A stretch of DNA of 64,000 bases, taken from NCBI GenBank assembly GCA_019637265.1, contig JAHBVY010000001.1:496001-560000 (forward strand), read 5' to 3'. A program made the translations under genes and the position numbers. Positions 1-8,327 of this stretch are shown here, in pieces. The notes below the pieces were generated by a model. It did not search any database. It had not been told where the DNA came from and saw only the letters and a list, made by a program, of their open reading frames with translations. Origin of the DNA: Polyangiaceae bacterium. Its GTDB lineage: Bacteria > Myxococcota_A > Polyangia > Polyangiales > Polyangiaceae. The stretch's first letter is position 1; every line of letters begins with the position of its first letter.

Positions 1-1133
1 TTGGCGAGATCGAGCAATAGCGCCAAATCCAGCACGATGGGCGCCGCGAGGATCGAGTCGCGGCACAGGAAATCCACCTTGATTTGCATGGGGTAACCGA
101 GCCACCCGTTGATGTCGAGGTTGTCCCAGCCCTCCTTCGCGTCGCCGCGCGGTGGATAATACTCGATCCTGACCTTGTGGTAGACGTCGCCGTAGAGCTG
201 CGGGTAGAGGCTCGGCTGCAGGATCTCCTCGAGCACGCCCAGCTTGGAGACCTCCTTCGTCTTGAAGTTCTCCGGGTCGTCCAGCACCTCGCCGTCGCGG
301 TTACCCAGGATGTTGGTGGAGAACCAGCCGGAGAGGCCGATCATGCGCGCCTTGAGGCCCGGCGCGAGGATCGTCTTCATCAGCGTCTGGCCGGTCTTGA
401 AGTCCTTGCCGGCGATCGGCGTGCCGGTCTGCTTGGCGAGCTCGAGCGCCGCGGGGAAATCGTGGCTCAGGTTGGGCGCGCCGTTCGCGTAGGGGACGCC
501 CTCCTTGATGCAGGCCCAGGCGTAGAGCATCGACGCTGAAATAGCAGGGTGGTTGTCCAGCAGGCCCTGCTCGAAGGCGGCGATCGACTGGTGCACCTCG
601 CTCTGCTCGATGTAGATCTCGGTGGAGCCGCACCACACCGCGACCGCGCGGGAGCAGCCGAGCTCCTTCAGCTTACCGCGGATGTCCTCGCGCAGCGCCT
701 CCACCATCGCCGCCTTGGTGGGCGCCTCCTTGATGTGGGTGCCGTGCAGGCGCTTCACGTACTCGGGGTAGAAGGCGGCCTTCATCGGCTTGATGGCGTG
801 GAGCTCCTCGCGGATCGGCTCCAGGTGCTTGGACTCGAGCACCGCGGCGTTGACCGCCGCTTCATAGGCGCTGTCCGGGAACAGATCCCAACCGGCGAAC
901 TCCAGCTGGCTCAGCTCGGCGAGCGGCGCGAAGTCCTTGATGCGCGGCGTGCGATCGTCAGTCCGCTTACCTAACCGAATGGTGCCGAGCTGGGTGAGCG
1001 AGCCGATCGGCTCCGCGAGCCCGCGGCGCGCGAGCAAACAGCCCGCGATGAAGGTCGTCGCGACGGCGCCCATGCCGGGCAAGAGGACGAGGAGCTTGCC
1101 GTCACCGGCGGGGATGGTTTGGGGCTTTTTCAT
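1..1133 (-). CDS. ino1: inositol-3-phosphate synthase (myo-inositol-1-phosphate synthase), 3' end outside window
   Basis: Cyclizes glucose-6-phosphate to myo-inositol phosphate using NAD+ internally. I read this by hand from the minus strand; it has no stop because it runs off the left edge. About 377 codons are present, starting at the ATG at 1133 (MKKPQTIPAGDGKLLVL). Family landmarks are clear: the N-terminal nucleotide fold with LPGMGAVATTFIAG, then GWDLFPDSAYEAA, AGKDFKTGQTLMK followed by NILGNRDG, and DSILAAPIVLDLALLL near the visible end. These match the conserved GWD, DFKSGQT and DSLLAAPLILDL segments of eukaryotic and bacterial Ino1. Roughly the last 60 residues should lie upstream of base 1. 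It is divergent from the nucleotidyltransferase at 1330, with a 196-bp shared promoter region holding a 13-bp palindrome. The context points to supply of inositol-1-phosphate for the cytidylyltransferase-like domain encoded nearby. Confidence 0.93.
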   Translation of the reverse strand, partial: MKKPQTIPAGDGKLLVLLPGMGAVATTFIAGCLLARRGLAEPIGSLTQLGTIRLGKRTDDRTPRIKDFAPLAELSQLEFAGWDLFPDSAYEAAVNAAVLESKHLEPIREELHAIKPMKAAFYPEYVKRLHGTHIKEAPTKAAMVEALREDIRGKLKELGCSRAVAVWCGSTEIYIEQSEVHQSIAAFEQGLLDNHPAISASMLYAWACIKEGVPYANGAPNLSHDFPAALELAKQTGTPIAGKDFKTGQTLMKTILAPGLKARMIGLSGWFSTNILGNRDGEVLDDPENFKTKEVSKLGVLEEILQPSLYPQLYGDVYHKVRIEYYPPRGDAKEGWDNLDINGWLGYPMQIKVDFLCRDSILAAPIVLDLALLLDLA

Positions 1134-1217
1134 GGGATGTTCCGGGAGGCCGTGTCAGGTGAGCCTCGTTCCTGGGCCACGCACGAGCAGGGTGGCTGGG
1201 CGCGCTCATAGGCCCAA

Positions 1218-1230
1218 CCACGGGCCGTGG
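1218..1230. promoter_or_regulatory. 13-bp palindrome in the divergent ino1/nucleotidyltransferase promoter region
   Basis: CCACGG-G-CCGTGG is a perfect inverted repeat with a one-base centre, midway between the two divergent start codons at 1133 and 1330. A regulator-binding site is an inference. GC-rich palindromes of this length do arise by chance in such a genome. Confidence 0.25.
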
Positions 1231-1329
1231 GTAGTGGCTGGCGTGTGAAAGCGGGAAACGGCTAGCATGAAGCAGCGGGCCGCGTCTCGAGATCCCGGGC
1301 CTAGCAACAACCGTTCCGAGAGGTGACCC

Positions 1330-2085
1330 ATGAGCCCAAGCCCCGCTAGCCCCTGCACCACCACCGCCGTGATCTTGGTCGCCGGCGTGGGCTCACGCTT
1401 GCGCCCGCTGACCGACGATCGCCCCAAGGCGCTGGTCGAGGTCGCGGGGGAGACGCTGCTCGGTCGCGCCGTGCGGCTCCTCGCAGGCTACGGGATCACG
1501 CGGCTGGTGTTGGCGACGGGCTACCGCGAGGAGGCCGTGCGCGAGGCGCTCAGTGGTGTGGCGATGGAGCTCCACTTTTGCCCCAACCCCCGCTACGCCT
1601 CGACGCAGAACGTGGTCTCGTTCGCGGCTTGCTCGGAGGCGGTTCAGGAGCAGGCCTTCTTCCTGTTCGATGGCGACGTCGTGTTTCAACCCGAGCTGCT
1701 CCCGCGGCTCGACGGCGCGCCGTGGGCGCTCTCGGTGGGGGTGGACGCCAGCCGGCGGCTCGATGAAGAGGCGATGAAGGTGCAGGTCGCCCCGGCTGAC
1801 GAATCGGGTGAATCCGCGCGGATTTTGGCGTTTGGTAAGGAGCTTGCGCTCGCGGGCTCGGCTGGGGAGAGCATGGGCGTGGCGCGCGTGGCGGCGAGCG
1901 TGTCGGGCGCGCTTTTCCGCGCGGCACAGGGCGCGCCGGAAGATTGGTACTATGAAGGGGTGTTTCAACAGCTGATCGAGGCGGGCGAGCTCGTGGCGGG
2001 CGCGGTGGACGTCTCCGATCTGCCGTGGACCGAGGTGGACACCTTGGAAGATCTCGAGCACGCCAGGTCGCTGCTCACGCGTTGA
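1330..2085 (+). CDS. LicC-type nucleotidyltransferase (sugar- or phosphoalcohol-activating)
   Basis: A 251-residue single-domain GT-A-fold nucleotidyltransferase, likely cytosolic, that transfers a nucleoside monophosphate from an NTP to a phosphorylated acceptor. The signature loop GVGSRLRPLTDDRPKALVEV lies at residues 19-38 and the metal-site FDGD at 113-116. The TQNVVSFAAC segment resembles the substrate loop of phosphocholine/phosphoethanolamine cytidylyltransferases more than that of hexose enzymes. It ends WTEVDTLEDLEHA, the usual C-terminal metal-binding segment. The ATG at 1330 has a good ribosome site (AGGTGA 5 bp upstream). It is divergent from ino1 and upstream, on the same strand, of the fused cytidylyltransferase at 2766. 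The substrate is unknown; phosphoethanolamine, phosphocholine or inositol phosphate all fit the neighbourhood. Confidence 0.8.
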   Translation: MSPSPASPCTTTAVILVAGVGSRLRPLTDDRPKALVEVAGETLLGRAVRLLAGYGITRLVLATGYREEAVREALSGVAMELHFCPNPRYASTQNVVSFAACSEAVQEQAFFLFDGDVVFQPELLPRLDGAPWALSVGVDASRRLDEEAMKVQVAPADESGESARILAFGKELALAGSAGESMGVARVAASVSGALFRAAQGAPEDWYYEGVFQQLIEAGELVAGAVDVSDLPWTEVDTLEDLEHARSLLTR

Positions 2086-2115
2086 AGCTCACGGCCTCCA
2101 GGTAGTTGGGGGTTG

Positions 2116-2134
2116 GGGGTTGGACGGCACCGCG
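2116..2134 (+). repeat. dispersed 19-bp element, copy 1
   Basis: GGGGTTGGACGGCACCGCG, 30 bp after the upstream stop codon and preceded by a run of TTGGGGG units. Exact copies lie at 10383-10401 (opposite strand) and 48569-48587, and a one-mismatch copy at 18726-18744. Confidence 0.8.
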
Positions 2135-2477
2135 CTTCACCTCGATGCGAGCCTGAGCCGGGCGCGCCGTGGCGTGCATCAGGGTGGAGCTGCGCGCTCA
2201 GCGTGCCGCTCGGACCACGGCCTTGGAGTCGCAGGTGTGCGGTGACCGCACGGCGGCCGCTGCGTCGGGGGCCCGGAGGGTGCGCCGCGGGGAACCCAAG
2301 GGGGTGAAGTGAGCGGCTTTGGCGGCGTGATGGGCGTCTGCGCCGCGTAAAGCGTGACGCACTCGTCCTGGCACTGAGCTTGCTCTTGGACTGGTTCAGC
2401 CACTGCGGCTCACCTACATGCCACCACACGCTACCACCTGCACCGCTCCCACCCCCTTCGAGGCGCCCCGTTCCACC

Positions 2478-2498
2478 CTCGGCGGACACCCCGCCGAG
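2478..2498. terminator. strong GC hairpin in the long leader region
   Basis: 8-bp perfect stem CTCGGCGG / CCGCCGAG with a 5-base loop, followed by TGTGACTTT. There is no real T-run, so it may be an mRNA-stabilizing or attenuator hairpin rather than a terminator. Confidence 0.35.
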
Positions 2499-2765
2499 TG
2501 TGACTTTGGTGCAACAGTGTGCCTGGCGACCACAGGCGCCGATCGCGTAACTGCACGTAGTTGAAAAGGAATTGTCTCTTTGACGCACCGCGTGTTAACC
2601 CGCGCGGCGCCCCTGCGAGCAGCCCTGGCCTGAAGCCCCCCTCTTACTTGCACCTACTTCTCCCCACGCCCGTCACCCGGCTGTTTCGAGCCCGTCCCCG
2701 TCACCAAGCCGAAAGTGGCCTCTAGGCTGCGCGCGGGCCCCCTTGCTTCACCGAAAGCCATCACC

Positions 2766-4748
2766 ATGACCGAACCTCGACCCACTCGTGCGATCATCCT
2801 CGCGGCCGGCACCGGGTCTCGCCTAGGCGAGCGTGGCGACGCCACGCCCAAGCCGCTGCGCTGCGTGGCGGGGGTGCCGCTCTTGGTGCGGGTGCTGCGG
2901 ACGCTGCAGGGGGAGGGGATCCGTGAGGCGGTGATCGTGATCGGTCATGAGGGCGAACGGATCCGCCAGCGCCTGATGGCGGAGCCGAGCCTCGCGCTCA
3001 CCCTGCGCTTCGTGGAGAACCGCGAGTACCTCAAGAAGAACGGCGTGTCCTTGTTGGCCGCGCGTGAGTGGGTGGATCAGCCCTGCCTGCTGTCGATGTC
3101 GGATCACCTCTACTCCCCGGAGCTGGTGCGGCGGTTGCTCGCGGCGGAGCTGCCGAGCGGCGCCTGCGGTTTGGCGGTGGACTACGACATCGAGCGCTGC
3201 TTCGACTTGGATGACGCCACCAAGGTGCGGCGCGAGGCGGGCCTTATCGTGAACATCGGCAAGGAGCTGGAGAGCTACGATTGCCTCGACACTGGCGTGT
3301 TCCGCATCGGGCCGGCGCTCATCAGCGAGCTCGAGCGGGTGCACGAGGCCTGCGGTGACGCGTCGCTGAGCGACGGCGTGCTGGCGCTGGCGCACCGTGG
3401 TGACTTCTTCGCCTGCGACGTGGGCGAGGCGCGTTGGATCGACGTGGACACGCCGGAGGCGCTCTCCAAGGCGGAGACGATGATCCACGTGTTCGGCGAT
3501 CACCTGGGCGACGAGCCAGGGACGGGCCAGCTGCCGCAGGTGGACCCGGAGGCGATGGAGCTGTTCGCGCCGAGCTGGGTGCGCGCGGCCAAGCCTTACA
3601 GCGAGGACCACTTCGCGATCGCCGACTCCGGCGGCGTGCAGCGCATGATGAGCAACGAGAGCCCCTACGCGCCCAGCCCGCGCGTGCTGCAGGCCATCAT
3701 GGAGGCGGCCATGCGCGGTCACCAGTACCCGGCGGGGGCCACTCAGCTCCGCGATCGCCTCGGCGAGCGCGCGGGCTTCGCGGGCGAGAACGTGGTCCTC
3801 GGCGCGGGCTCCACGGAGCTCATCGACGTGGTGATCCGCACCTTCGTCTCGCCGGGGGAGGAGGTGCTGCTCAGCGTCCCCACCTTCAGCATGTACGAGG
3901 CGCGTTGCCGCGCGGTGGGGGGCGTCCCGATCTTGGTGCCGATGAGCGTGGACCGTGAGCACGACGTTCCATCGCTGATCCGCGCGGTCACGGAGCGCAC
4001 CAAGGTCGTGTTCCTGTGCACGCCCAACAACCCTACCGGCAGCCGCATCCCGGAGGCCGACTTGCGGCGCCTGCTGCGCCTCGGGCTCCCGACGGTGATC
4101 GACGAGGCCTACATCGAGTTCAGCGACGCGCCGTCGTTCGTGTCCTTGCTGCGCGAGTTCCCGAACGCCATCGTGCTGCGCACCTTCTCCAAGGCCTTCG
4201 GCTTCGCGGGGCTGCGCCTCGGGTACGCCATCGGGCACCAGGCGCTGGTGCGGCTGCTGAACCGCGTGAAGATCCCGTGGAACGTCTCGGTGCTGACGCT
4301 CGCGGCGGCGCACGCGGTGCTCGACGACGAGGCCGAGCAGAGCGCGCGGGTGCGAGAGCTGAAGGCGAGCCGCGACGTGCTGGTCGAGGAGATCTCGCGG
4401 CTGCCCGGGGTCACCGCGATCCCCAGCGAGGCGAACTTCGTGTTGGTGGACATCTCCACCACCGCTTGGCAGCCAGACGAGCTGGTGGCGGCGGTGCTGA
4501 AGCACGGCATCTTGATCCGCTCGCTCACGTCGCACCACGAGTCACGGCGCTACGTCCGCGTCAGCGTGGGCACCACGGAGCAGAACGCGGCTTGCATCAC
4601 GGCGCTCCGGCGCCTGCTGGGCGCGCGCACGAGCCAGGGTCTGGATCTCCGGGCGGAGTTGCCGGCGCCTAGCTCACGCGGCCTCACCCACAGCGGCACG
4701 CCGAGCCCGTCGGGCTCCTACCGCGCGGTGGTGGCTGACGCCGAGTAG
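2766..4748 (+). CDS. fusion: inositol-1-phosphate cytidylyltransferase-like domain + HisC-like PLP enzyme
   Basis: A 660-residue two-domain protein. Residues 1-250 are a nucleotidyltransferase with AAGTGSRLGERGDATPKPL, then KKNGVSLLAA, SMSDHLYS, DDATKV, IGKELESYDCLDTG and WIDVDTPE. From memory, these reproduce in order the landmarks of the cytidylyltransferase half of archaeal IPCT/DIPPS enzymes, which make CDP-inositol. Residues 290-640 are a fold-type I PLP enzyme of the histidinol-phosphate aminotransferase family, with CTPNNPTG, DEAYIEF (Asp446) and TFSKAFG (Lys476, PLP Schiff base). HisC relatives include transaminases and phospho-amino-acid decarboxylases (CobD type), so the second activity is open. 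I start at 2766 because similarity begins there; an in-frame start 51 bp upstream adds nothing recognisable. The next gene is a CDP-alcohol phosphatidyltransferase. Confidence 0.82.
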   Translation: MTEPRPTRAIILAAGTGSRLGERGDATPKPLRCVAGVPLLVRVLRTLQGEGIREAVIVIGHEGERIRQRLMAEPSLALTLRFVENREYLKKNGVSLLAAREWVDQPCLLSMSDHLYSPELVRRLLAAELPSGACGLAVDYDIERCFDLDDATKVRREAGLIVNIGKELESYDCLDTGVFRIGPALISELERVHEACGDASLSDGVLALAHRGDFFACDVGEARWIDVDTPEALSKAETMIHVFGDHLGDEPGTGQLPQVDPEAMELFAPSWVRAAKPYSEDHFAIADSGGVQRMMSNESPYAPSPRVLQAIMEAAMRGHQYPAGATQLRDRLGERAGFAGENVVLGAGSTELIDVVIRTFVSPGEEVLLSVPTFSMYEARCRAVGGVPILVPMSVDREHDVPSLIRAVTERTKVVFLCTPNNPTGSRIPEADLRRLLRLGLPTVIDEAYIEFSDAPSFVSLLREFPNAIVLRTFSKAFGFAGLRLGYAIGHQALVRLLNRVKIPWNVSVLTLAAAHAVLDDEAEQSARVRELKASRDVLVEEISRLPGVTAIPSEANFVLVDISTTAWQPDELVAAVLKHGILIRSLTSHHESRRYVRVSVGTTEQNAACITALRRLLGARTSQGLDLRAELPAPSSRGLTHSGTPSPSGSYRAVVADAE

Positions 4749-4783
4749 CGCCTGATCCGGAGCAGGCGCCCGTTGGCGGGCGC
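4748..4783 (+). terminator. two overlapping, mutually exclusive hairpins after the fusion gene
   Basis: Stem A pairs GCGCCTG (4748-4754) with CAGGCGC (4763-4769). Stem B pairs GCGCCCG (4766-4772) with CGGGCGC (4777-4783) around TTGG, followed by GTTCTAGG. They share four bases, so only one can form fully. It may be a terminator or a read-through switch between the fusion gene and the phosphatidyltransferase. Confidence 0.4.
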
Positions 4784-4859
4784 GTTCTAGGTAGGCTGTC
4801 ACACTGACAAAACGCGCGGCGGGGCGGGTTCAAACCGGCCCGTCCAAGCGGAGGGCAGC

Positions 4860-5798
4860 ATGGGCTTCTGGGCTGGCTACTGGGCGACCCTCAAGTCGCG
4901 CGACATCGAGGAGCCGATCGACGTCTGGGTGCACCGGCCGTTGGCCTACCTGATCGCGCGGGCGGCGATGCCGACCCCCATCTCGCCCAACGCGATCACC
5001 GTCATCAGCATCCTGTTCGGCCTCGGCGCCGGCGTCTGCTTCGTGTGGCCGTTCCCATGGCACGTGCAAGTCGGCGGGGTGTTGCTCTTCTGGTCCGCGG
5101 TGTGGGACTGCGCCGACGGTCAATTGGCGCGCATGCGCGGCACGGCCTCCACCTTCGGCCGCATGCTCGACGGGGTGGCTGACTTGGTGGTGAGCGTCGC
5201 GGGGATGGGCGGCGCGGCCTACCTGGTGTGGCGCGAGTACCACGACCCATGGTGGTTCGGGGCCATCGCGCTATCGCTCGCTATCCTGACCATCTACACG
5301 GGCTCGAGCCACACCGCGAGCTACGACATGTACAAGAACTTGTTCTTGCGCATGACCAAGCCAGGTTATCAGGAGGCGGAGGACTACGAGACGGCCGCTC
5401 AGCGCCGTGACGAGGAGCCTCCGAAGGGCGTCGTGGGCCACGTGGCGTGGGCGCTCTACCTCTATTACCTGCGCGAGCAGCGCGCGCGCCTCCAGCGCTT
5501 CGACCCAGCGCTGCCGAGCTTCGCCGCGCTGCCGCCGTACTCACCGGAGCTGGCGGAGCGCTACCGTGAGCGCGCGCTCCCGATGATGCGGCTCTGGCGC
5601 GGGCTGTTCGGCTTCGGCTCGCTGGTGTTCGCCGTGAGCCTGTTCTGCCTGTTCGACGCGGTGGCGCTCTACCTGCTCCTGCGCCTCGTGGGGCTGAACG
5701 CGTTCTACTTCTTCTACATGAGGCCGCGGCAGCGCCGCCTGACTCGAGAGCTCATCGAAGAGGGCGTGCTGCCTCGCCGGGTGGAAGCCACGGGGTGA
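4860..5798 (+). CDS. CDP-alcohol phosphatidyltransferase family membrane enzyme
   Basis: 312 residues, inner-membrane protein that transfers a phospho-alcohol from a CDP-alcohol to another alcohol with release of CMP. The family signature D-x2-DG-x2-AR-x8-G-x3-D-x3-D is intact at residues 83-108 (starting DCADGQLARM). Hydrophobic segments lie at about 45-75, 110-150 and in the C-terminal third. The DIEEPIDVWVHRPLAYLIARA and TPISPNAITVIS segments resemble the synthase half of archaeal di-myo-inositol phosphate phosphate synthases. A charged stretch of about 80 residues (KPGYQEAEDYET to ALPMM) interrupts the membrane segments. The ATG at 4860 follows GGAGGGCAG, a good ribosome site. Lying downstream of a cytidylyltransferase-like gene and near ino1, it is the natural acceptor of CDP-inositol or a CDP-amino-alcohol; the lipid acceptor is not deducible. 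Confidence 0.85.
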   Translation: MGFWAGYWATLKSRDIEEPIDVWVHRPLAYLIARAAMPTPISPNAITVISILFGLGAGVCFVWPFPWHVQVGGVLLFWSAVWDCADGQLARMRGTASTFGRMLDGVADLVVSVAGMGGAAYLVWREYHDPWWFGAIALSLAILTIYTGSSHTASYDMYKNLFLRMTKPGYQEAEDYETAAQRRDEEPPKGVVGHVAWALYLYYLREQRARLQRFDPALPSFAALPPYSPELAERYRERALPMMRLWRGLFGFGSLVFAVSLFCLFDAVALYLLLRLVGLNAFYFFYMRPRQRRLTRELIEEGVLPRRVEATG

Positions 5799-5836
5799 GG
5801 TGGAGCGCCGCGCGGCGGATCTGGTAGCATGCCGGG

Positions 5837-8308
5837 ATGAGTCCGCGAGGAGGGCCGCGCACCCGGTGGCGGCGGATCCGGATCGCCTTCGGCGGCGTGG
5901 TGGTGGGGCTGATGCTGACGGCGCCGGCGGAGGCCTTCGTGTGGCCGGGCACCGCGGAGCGGATCGAGCGGGCGCTGGGTAGCAGCGCGCCCGCCGAGCG
6001 GCGGGTCGCCGCGGCGCGGCTCACCGAGTTGCCGCACGGCTCCGCGCGGCGCCTGACGCTCATCGCGCTCAGGGACGCGGACGTGGAGGTGCGGGTGCTG
6101 GCGGGGGAGGCGGCGCTCGCGCTGCGGCTCGAGGGCGCGGGCCGTGAGGTGAGCGGGTGGCTCGGTGATTCGGACAAGCGCCTGCGTCAGCTCGCGTGCG
6201 AGGTGCTCGCGGTGTCGCCGGAGCCGCAGGCCGTCCCGCTGCTCGGGCGGGTGCTCGGCGACCCGGAGGTGGGGGTGCGGGTGGCTGCGGCGCGCGCGCT
6301 CGGCAGCTCGGCTGACGGTGGCGCCGTCGGTCCCTTGCTGGGGCACCTGGATGACAAGAGCGCGGAGGCGCGGCAGGCGGTGATCGAGGCCCTGTCGGAG
6401 CTCGCGGACACCCGCGCCGTGGCGCCGGTGATCGGCAAGATCCAGGACGCGAACCTGACGGTGCGCCTGGCCGCGGTGCGCGCCTTGGGCAGGCTGGGCG
6501 ATCGCCGCGCGGCGAGCGCGCTGGTGCTCGCGCTGCGTGATCCCGAGCGCAGCGTGCGGGTGGCGGCATTGAGCGCCTTGGGCTCGCTGCGCGCGGAGGA
6601 GGCCACCCAGGCGGTGGTGACGGCCCTGGAGGGGGAGTCAGTGGTCAGTCAGGCGGCCATTCAGGCGCTGGGTCAGATCGGCAACGAGGCGGCGCTGCAA
6701 GCGCTGTTCGACGCGCTGGCGGTGGGCGACACCCGGGTTACGCCGGTGCTCGCCGCGGCGGGTGAGAAGGCCCAGGAGAGGCTGCGGGAGTGTCTGGCGG
6801 GGCAGTCACCGCGCGCGCTCGCCGAGGGCTGCGCGAGCGCGCTGGCGCTCGCGCGCGATCCCGAGGCACCCGAGCGCGTGGTGGCGGCGCTCCAGCGCGG
6901 GATCCTCAGCCCGGAGGCGGGGTTGAAGGCGCTGGGGGAGAGCGGCGACGAGCGCGCGCTGCCCACGGTGCTCAGCTACCTGAGCCACTCCAGCTCACCC
7001 GTGAGGCGGGAGGCGATGCGCGTCGCCGAGCTGCTCATGAGCCCCAGCACGCCCGATGGGCGCGCGGTGGAGCCCATCGTCCAGGCGCTGCGCGAGGCGC
7101 GGCGCAGGCCCAACGAGCGGCGGGCGCTGGTGTCGCTGCTCGGGCGCACGGGCTCGCCCCGCGCGGTGCCGACCTTGAGCCCGCTCGCGCGCCGCTCGGA
7201 TGACGCGGGGCTGCGCGCGGTGGCGCTCGAGGCGCTCGGGAGGATCCAGGGGGCGCCGGTCGATGAGGTGTTGCTCGGGGCCCTCGACTCACCGCTCGGC
7301 GCGGTGCGCCTCGCCGCGGCGCTGTCGCTCAGCCGGGTGGCGAGCGCGAAGGCGGGCAGGCCGCTCCTGCAGCGGATGCAGCGGGCCTCAGGGCGCGAAC
7401 GGGAGCTCTTGGCGCTGGCGCTGGGGGGCGCGCTCGCGCGCTCGAAGGACAGCCAAGTGCTCGACATGGCGTTCGATGCCTTGGGGCACGCCGTCGGCCG
7501 CGAGCGGGAGGCGCTGCTCGACGCGCTGTCGCGCTCGCCGCTCCCGGTTGCGACAGAGCGCCTGACGAAGCTGGGCGCCGAGTCCACGCCGGATCGCGCG
7601 ACCCTGGCCGGCACCCTGGGGCAAGCGCCGAAGGCGCGCGGCGCCGCGCGCGCGGCGCTGCGCGGCTGGGCGCTCGATCCAGCGCCCGAGGTGCGCGCCC
7701 ACGCGGTGTGGTCGCTCGGGCAGGTGGGGGAAGAGCGCGACCTGGCGCTGCTCACGCGCGCCTTGAAGGATCCCGATCACGCGGTGGCTGGCAACGCCGC
7801 CGGGAGCCTCGCGCGGCTCCAGCGACGCACGAAGCGCGCGAAGCCCGGCCCCCTGTGCGATGCCCTCGCCGATCCGCGCAGCCACGTCCGGGCGGCCAGC
7901 GCCGCGGCGCTCGCGGCGCTGGGAGCGCGCTGCGACGCGCTCCGCGAGCGGCTGCTCAGGGATCCTTCCGAGCTGGTCCGTGAGCGCGCTGCTCGCGCCT
8001 TGGCTGGCAGCGACAGCGCCGCCGATCGCGCCGCCCTCACGCGCTGCGCGGCGACCGAGCTGACGAGCTCCGTGGCGGTGGCGTGCCGCGCCTCGGCGCT
8101 CCAGCCATCGGGCGTGACCGAGCGCGTCTTGGTGCACGTGGTGCCCCTGGGGGGCACGGCACCCGCCCCGAGCGCGCCGTTCACCCTGGTGCTCGCCGAT
8201 GGTCTCCTGCGCGCTGGCGTCGCGGATCGGCGCGGCGCGGTGGTCGAGTGGGCGGCGCCGCGCGGCTCCCTCGAGCTGATCCTCCCGCCCGCGCTGGGCG
8301 CACCCTGA
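5837..8308 (+). CDS. secreted HEAT-repeat protein
   Basis: 823 residues. The N-terminus MSPRGGPRTRWRRIRIAFGGVVVGLMLTAPAEAF is a basic stretch plus hydrophobic core ending in a signal-peptidase-type AEA site, so export is likely. From about residue 50 to 740 it is almost entirely degenerate repeats of 30-31 residues (ALRDADVEVRVLAGEAAL, LGDPEVGVRVAAARALG, LRDPERSVRVAALSALG and similar), the PBS/HEAT pattern of conserved D-P/D-x-V-R-x-A-A-A-x-A-L-G. That makes a long solenoid scaffold. The last ~80 residues leave the repeat pattern and contain two Cys and a small beta-rich segment. No catalytic motif is visible. It starts 38 bp after the phosphatidyltransferase stop on the same strand, so it may be co-transcribed, but its role is unknown. 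Confidence 0.8.
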   Translation: MSPRGGPRTRWRRIRIAFGGVVVGLMLTAPAEAFVWPGTAERIERALGSSAPAERRVAAARLTELPHGSARRLTLIALRDADVEVRVLAGEAALALRLEGAGREVSGWLGDSDKRLRQLACEVLAVSPEPQAVPLLGRVLGDPEVGVRVAAARALGSSADGGAVGPLLGHLDDKSAEARQAVIEALSELADTRAVAPVIGKIQDANLTVRLAAVRALGRLGDRRAASALVLALRDPERSVRVAALSALGSLRAEEATQAVVTALEGESVVSQAAIQALGQIGNEAALQALFDALAVGDTRVTPVLAAAGEKAQERLRECLAGQSPRALAEGCASALALARDPEAPERVVAALQRGILSPEAGLKALGESGDERALPTVLSYLSHSSSPVRREAMRVAELLMSPSTPDGRAVEPIVQALREARRRPNERRALVSLLGRTGSPRAVPTLSPLARRSDDAGLRAVALEALGRIQGAPVDEVLLGALDSPLGAVRLAAALSLSRVASAKAGRPLLQRMQRASGRERELLALALGGALARSKDSQVLDMAFDALGHAVGREREALLDALSRSPLPVATERLTKLGAESTPDRATLAGTLGQAPKARGAARAALRGWALDPAPEVRAHAVWSLGQVGEERDLALLTRALKDPDHAVAGNAAGSLARLQRRTKRAKPGPLCDALADPRSHVRAASAAALAALGARCDALRERLLRDPSELVRERAARALAGSDSAADRAALTRCAATELTSSVAVACRASALQPSGVTERVLVHVVPLGGTAPAPSAPFTLVLADGLLRAGVADRRGAVVEWAAPRGSLELILPPALGAP

Positions 8309-8327
8309 GCGCCGGTCAGTCGCACGA

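Larger units (their letters stand above)
2086..2765. other. 680-bp non-coding stretch between two nucleotidyltransferase genes
   Basis: I find no convincing gene. It holds one copy of the dispersed G-rich 19-mer (2116-2134) right after the upstream stop codon, and a strong hairpin at 2478-2498 (CTCGGCGG / CCGCCGAG arms, 5-base loop). A lower-GC patch around 2540-2585 could contain the promoter of the downstream fusion gene. The 3' half could be a long leader or encode a small RNA; nothing in it matches an RNA family I recognise. Confidence 0.5.

Noticed and set aside
2823..4538. Long minus-strand frame (571 codons) opposite the fusion gene
   Set aside because: His/Arg/Leu-biased antisense composition with no motif, over a strongly motif-supported gene; typical of high-GC shadows.
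4820..4850. Second copy of the REP palindrome (GGGCGGGTTCAAACCGGCCC-like)
   Set aside because: Only partly palindromic and diverged; too weak to call.
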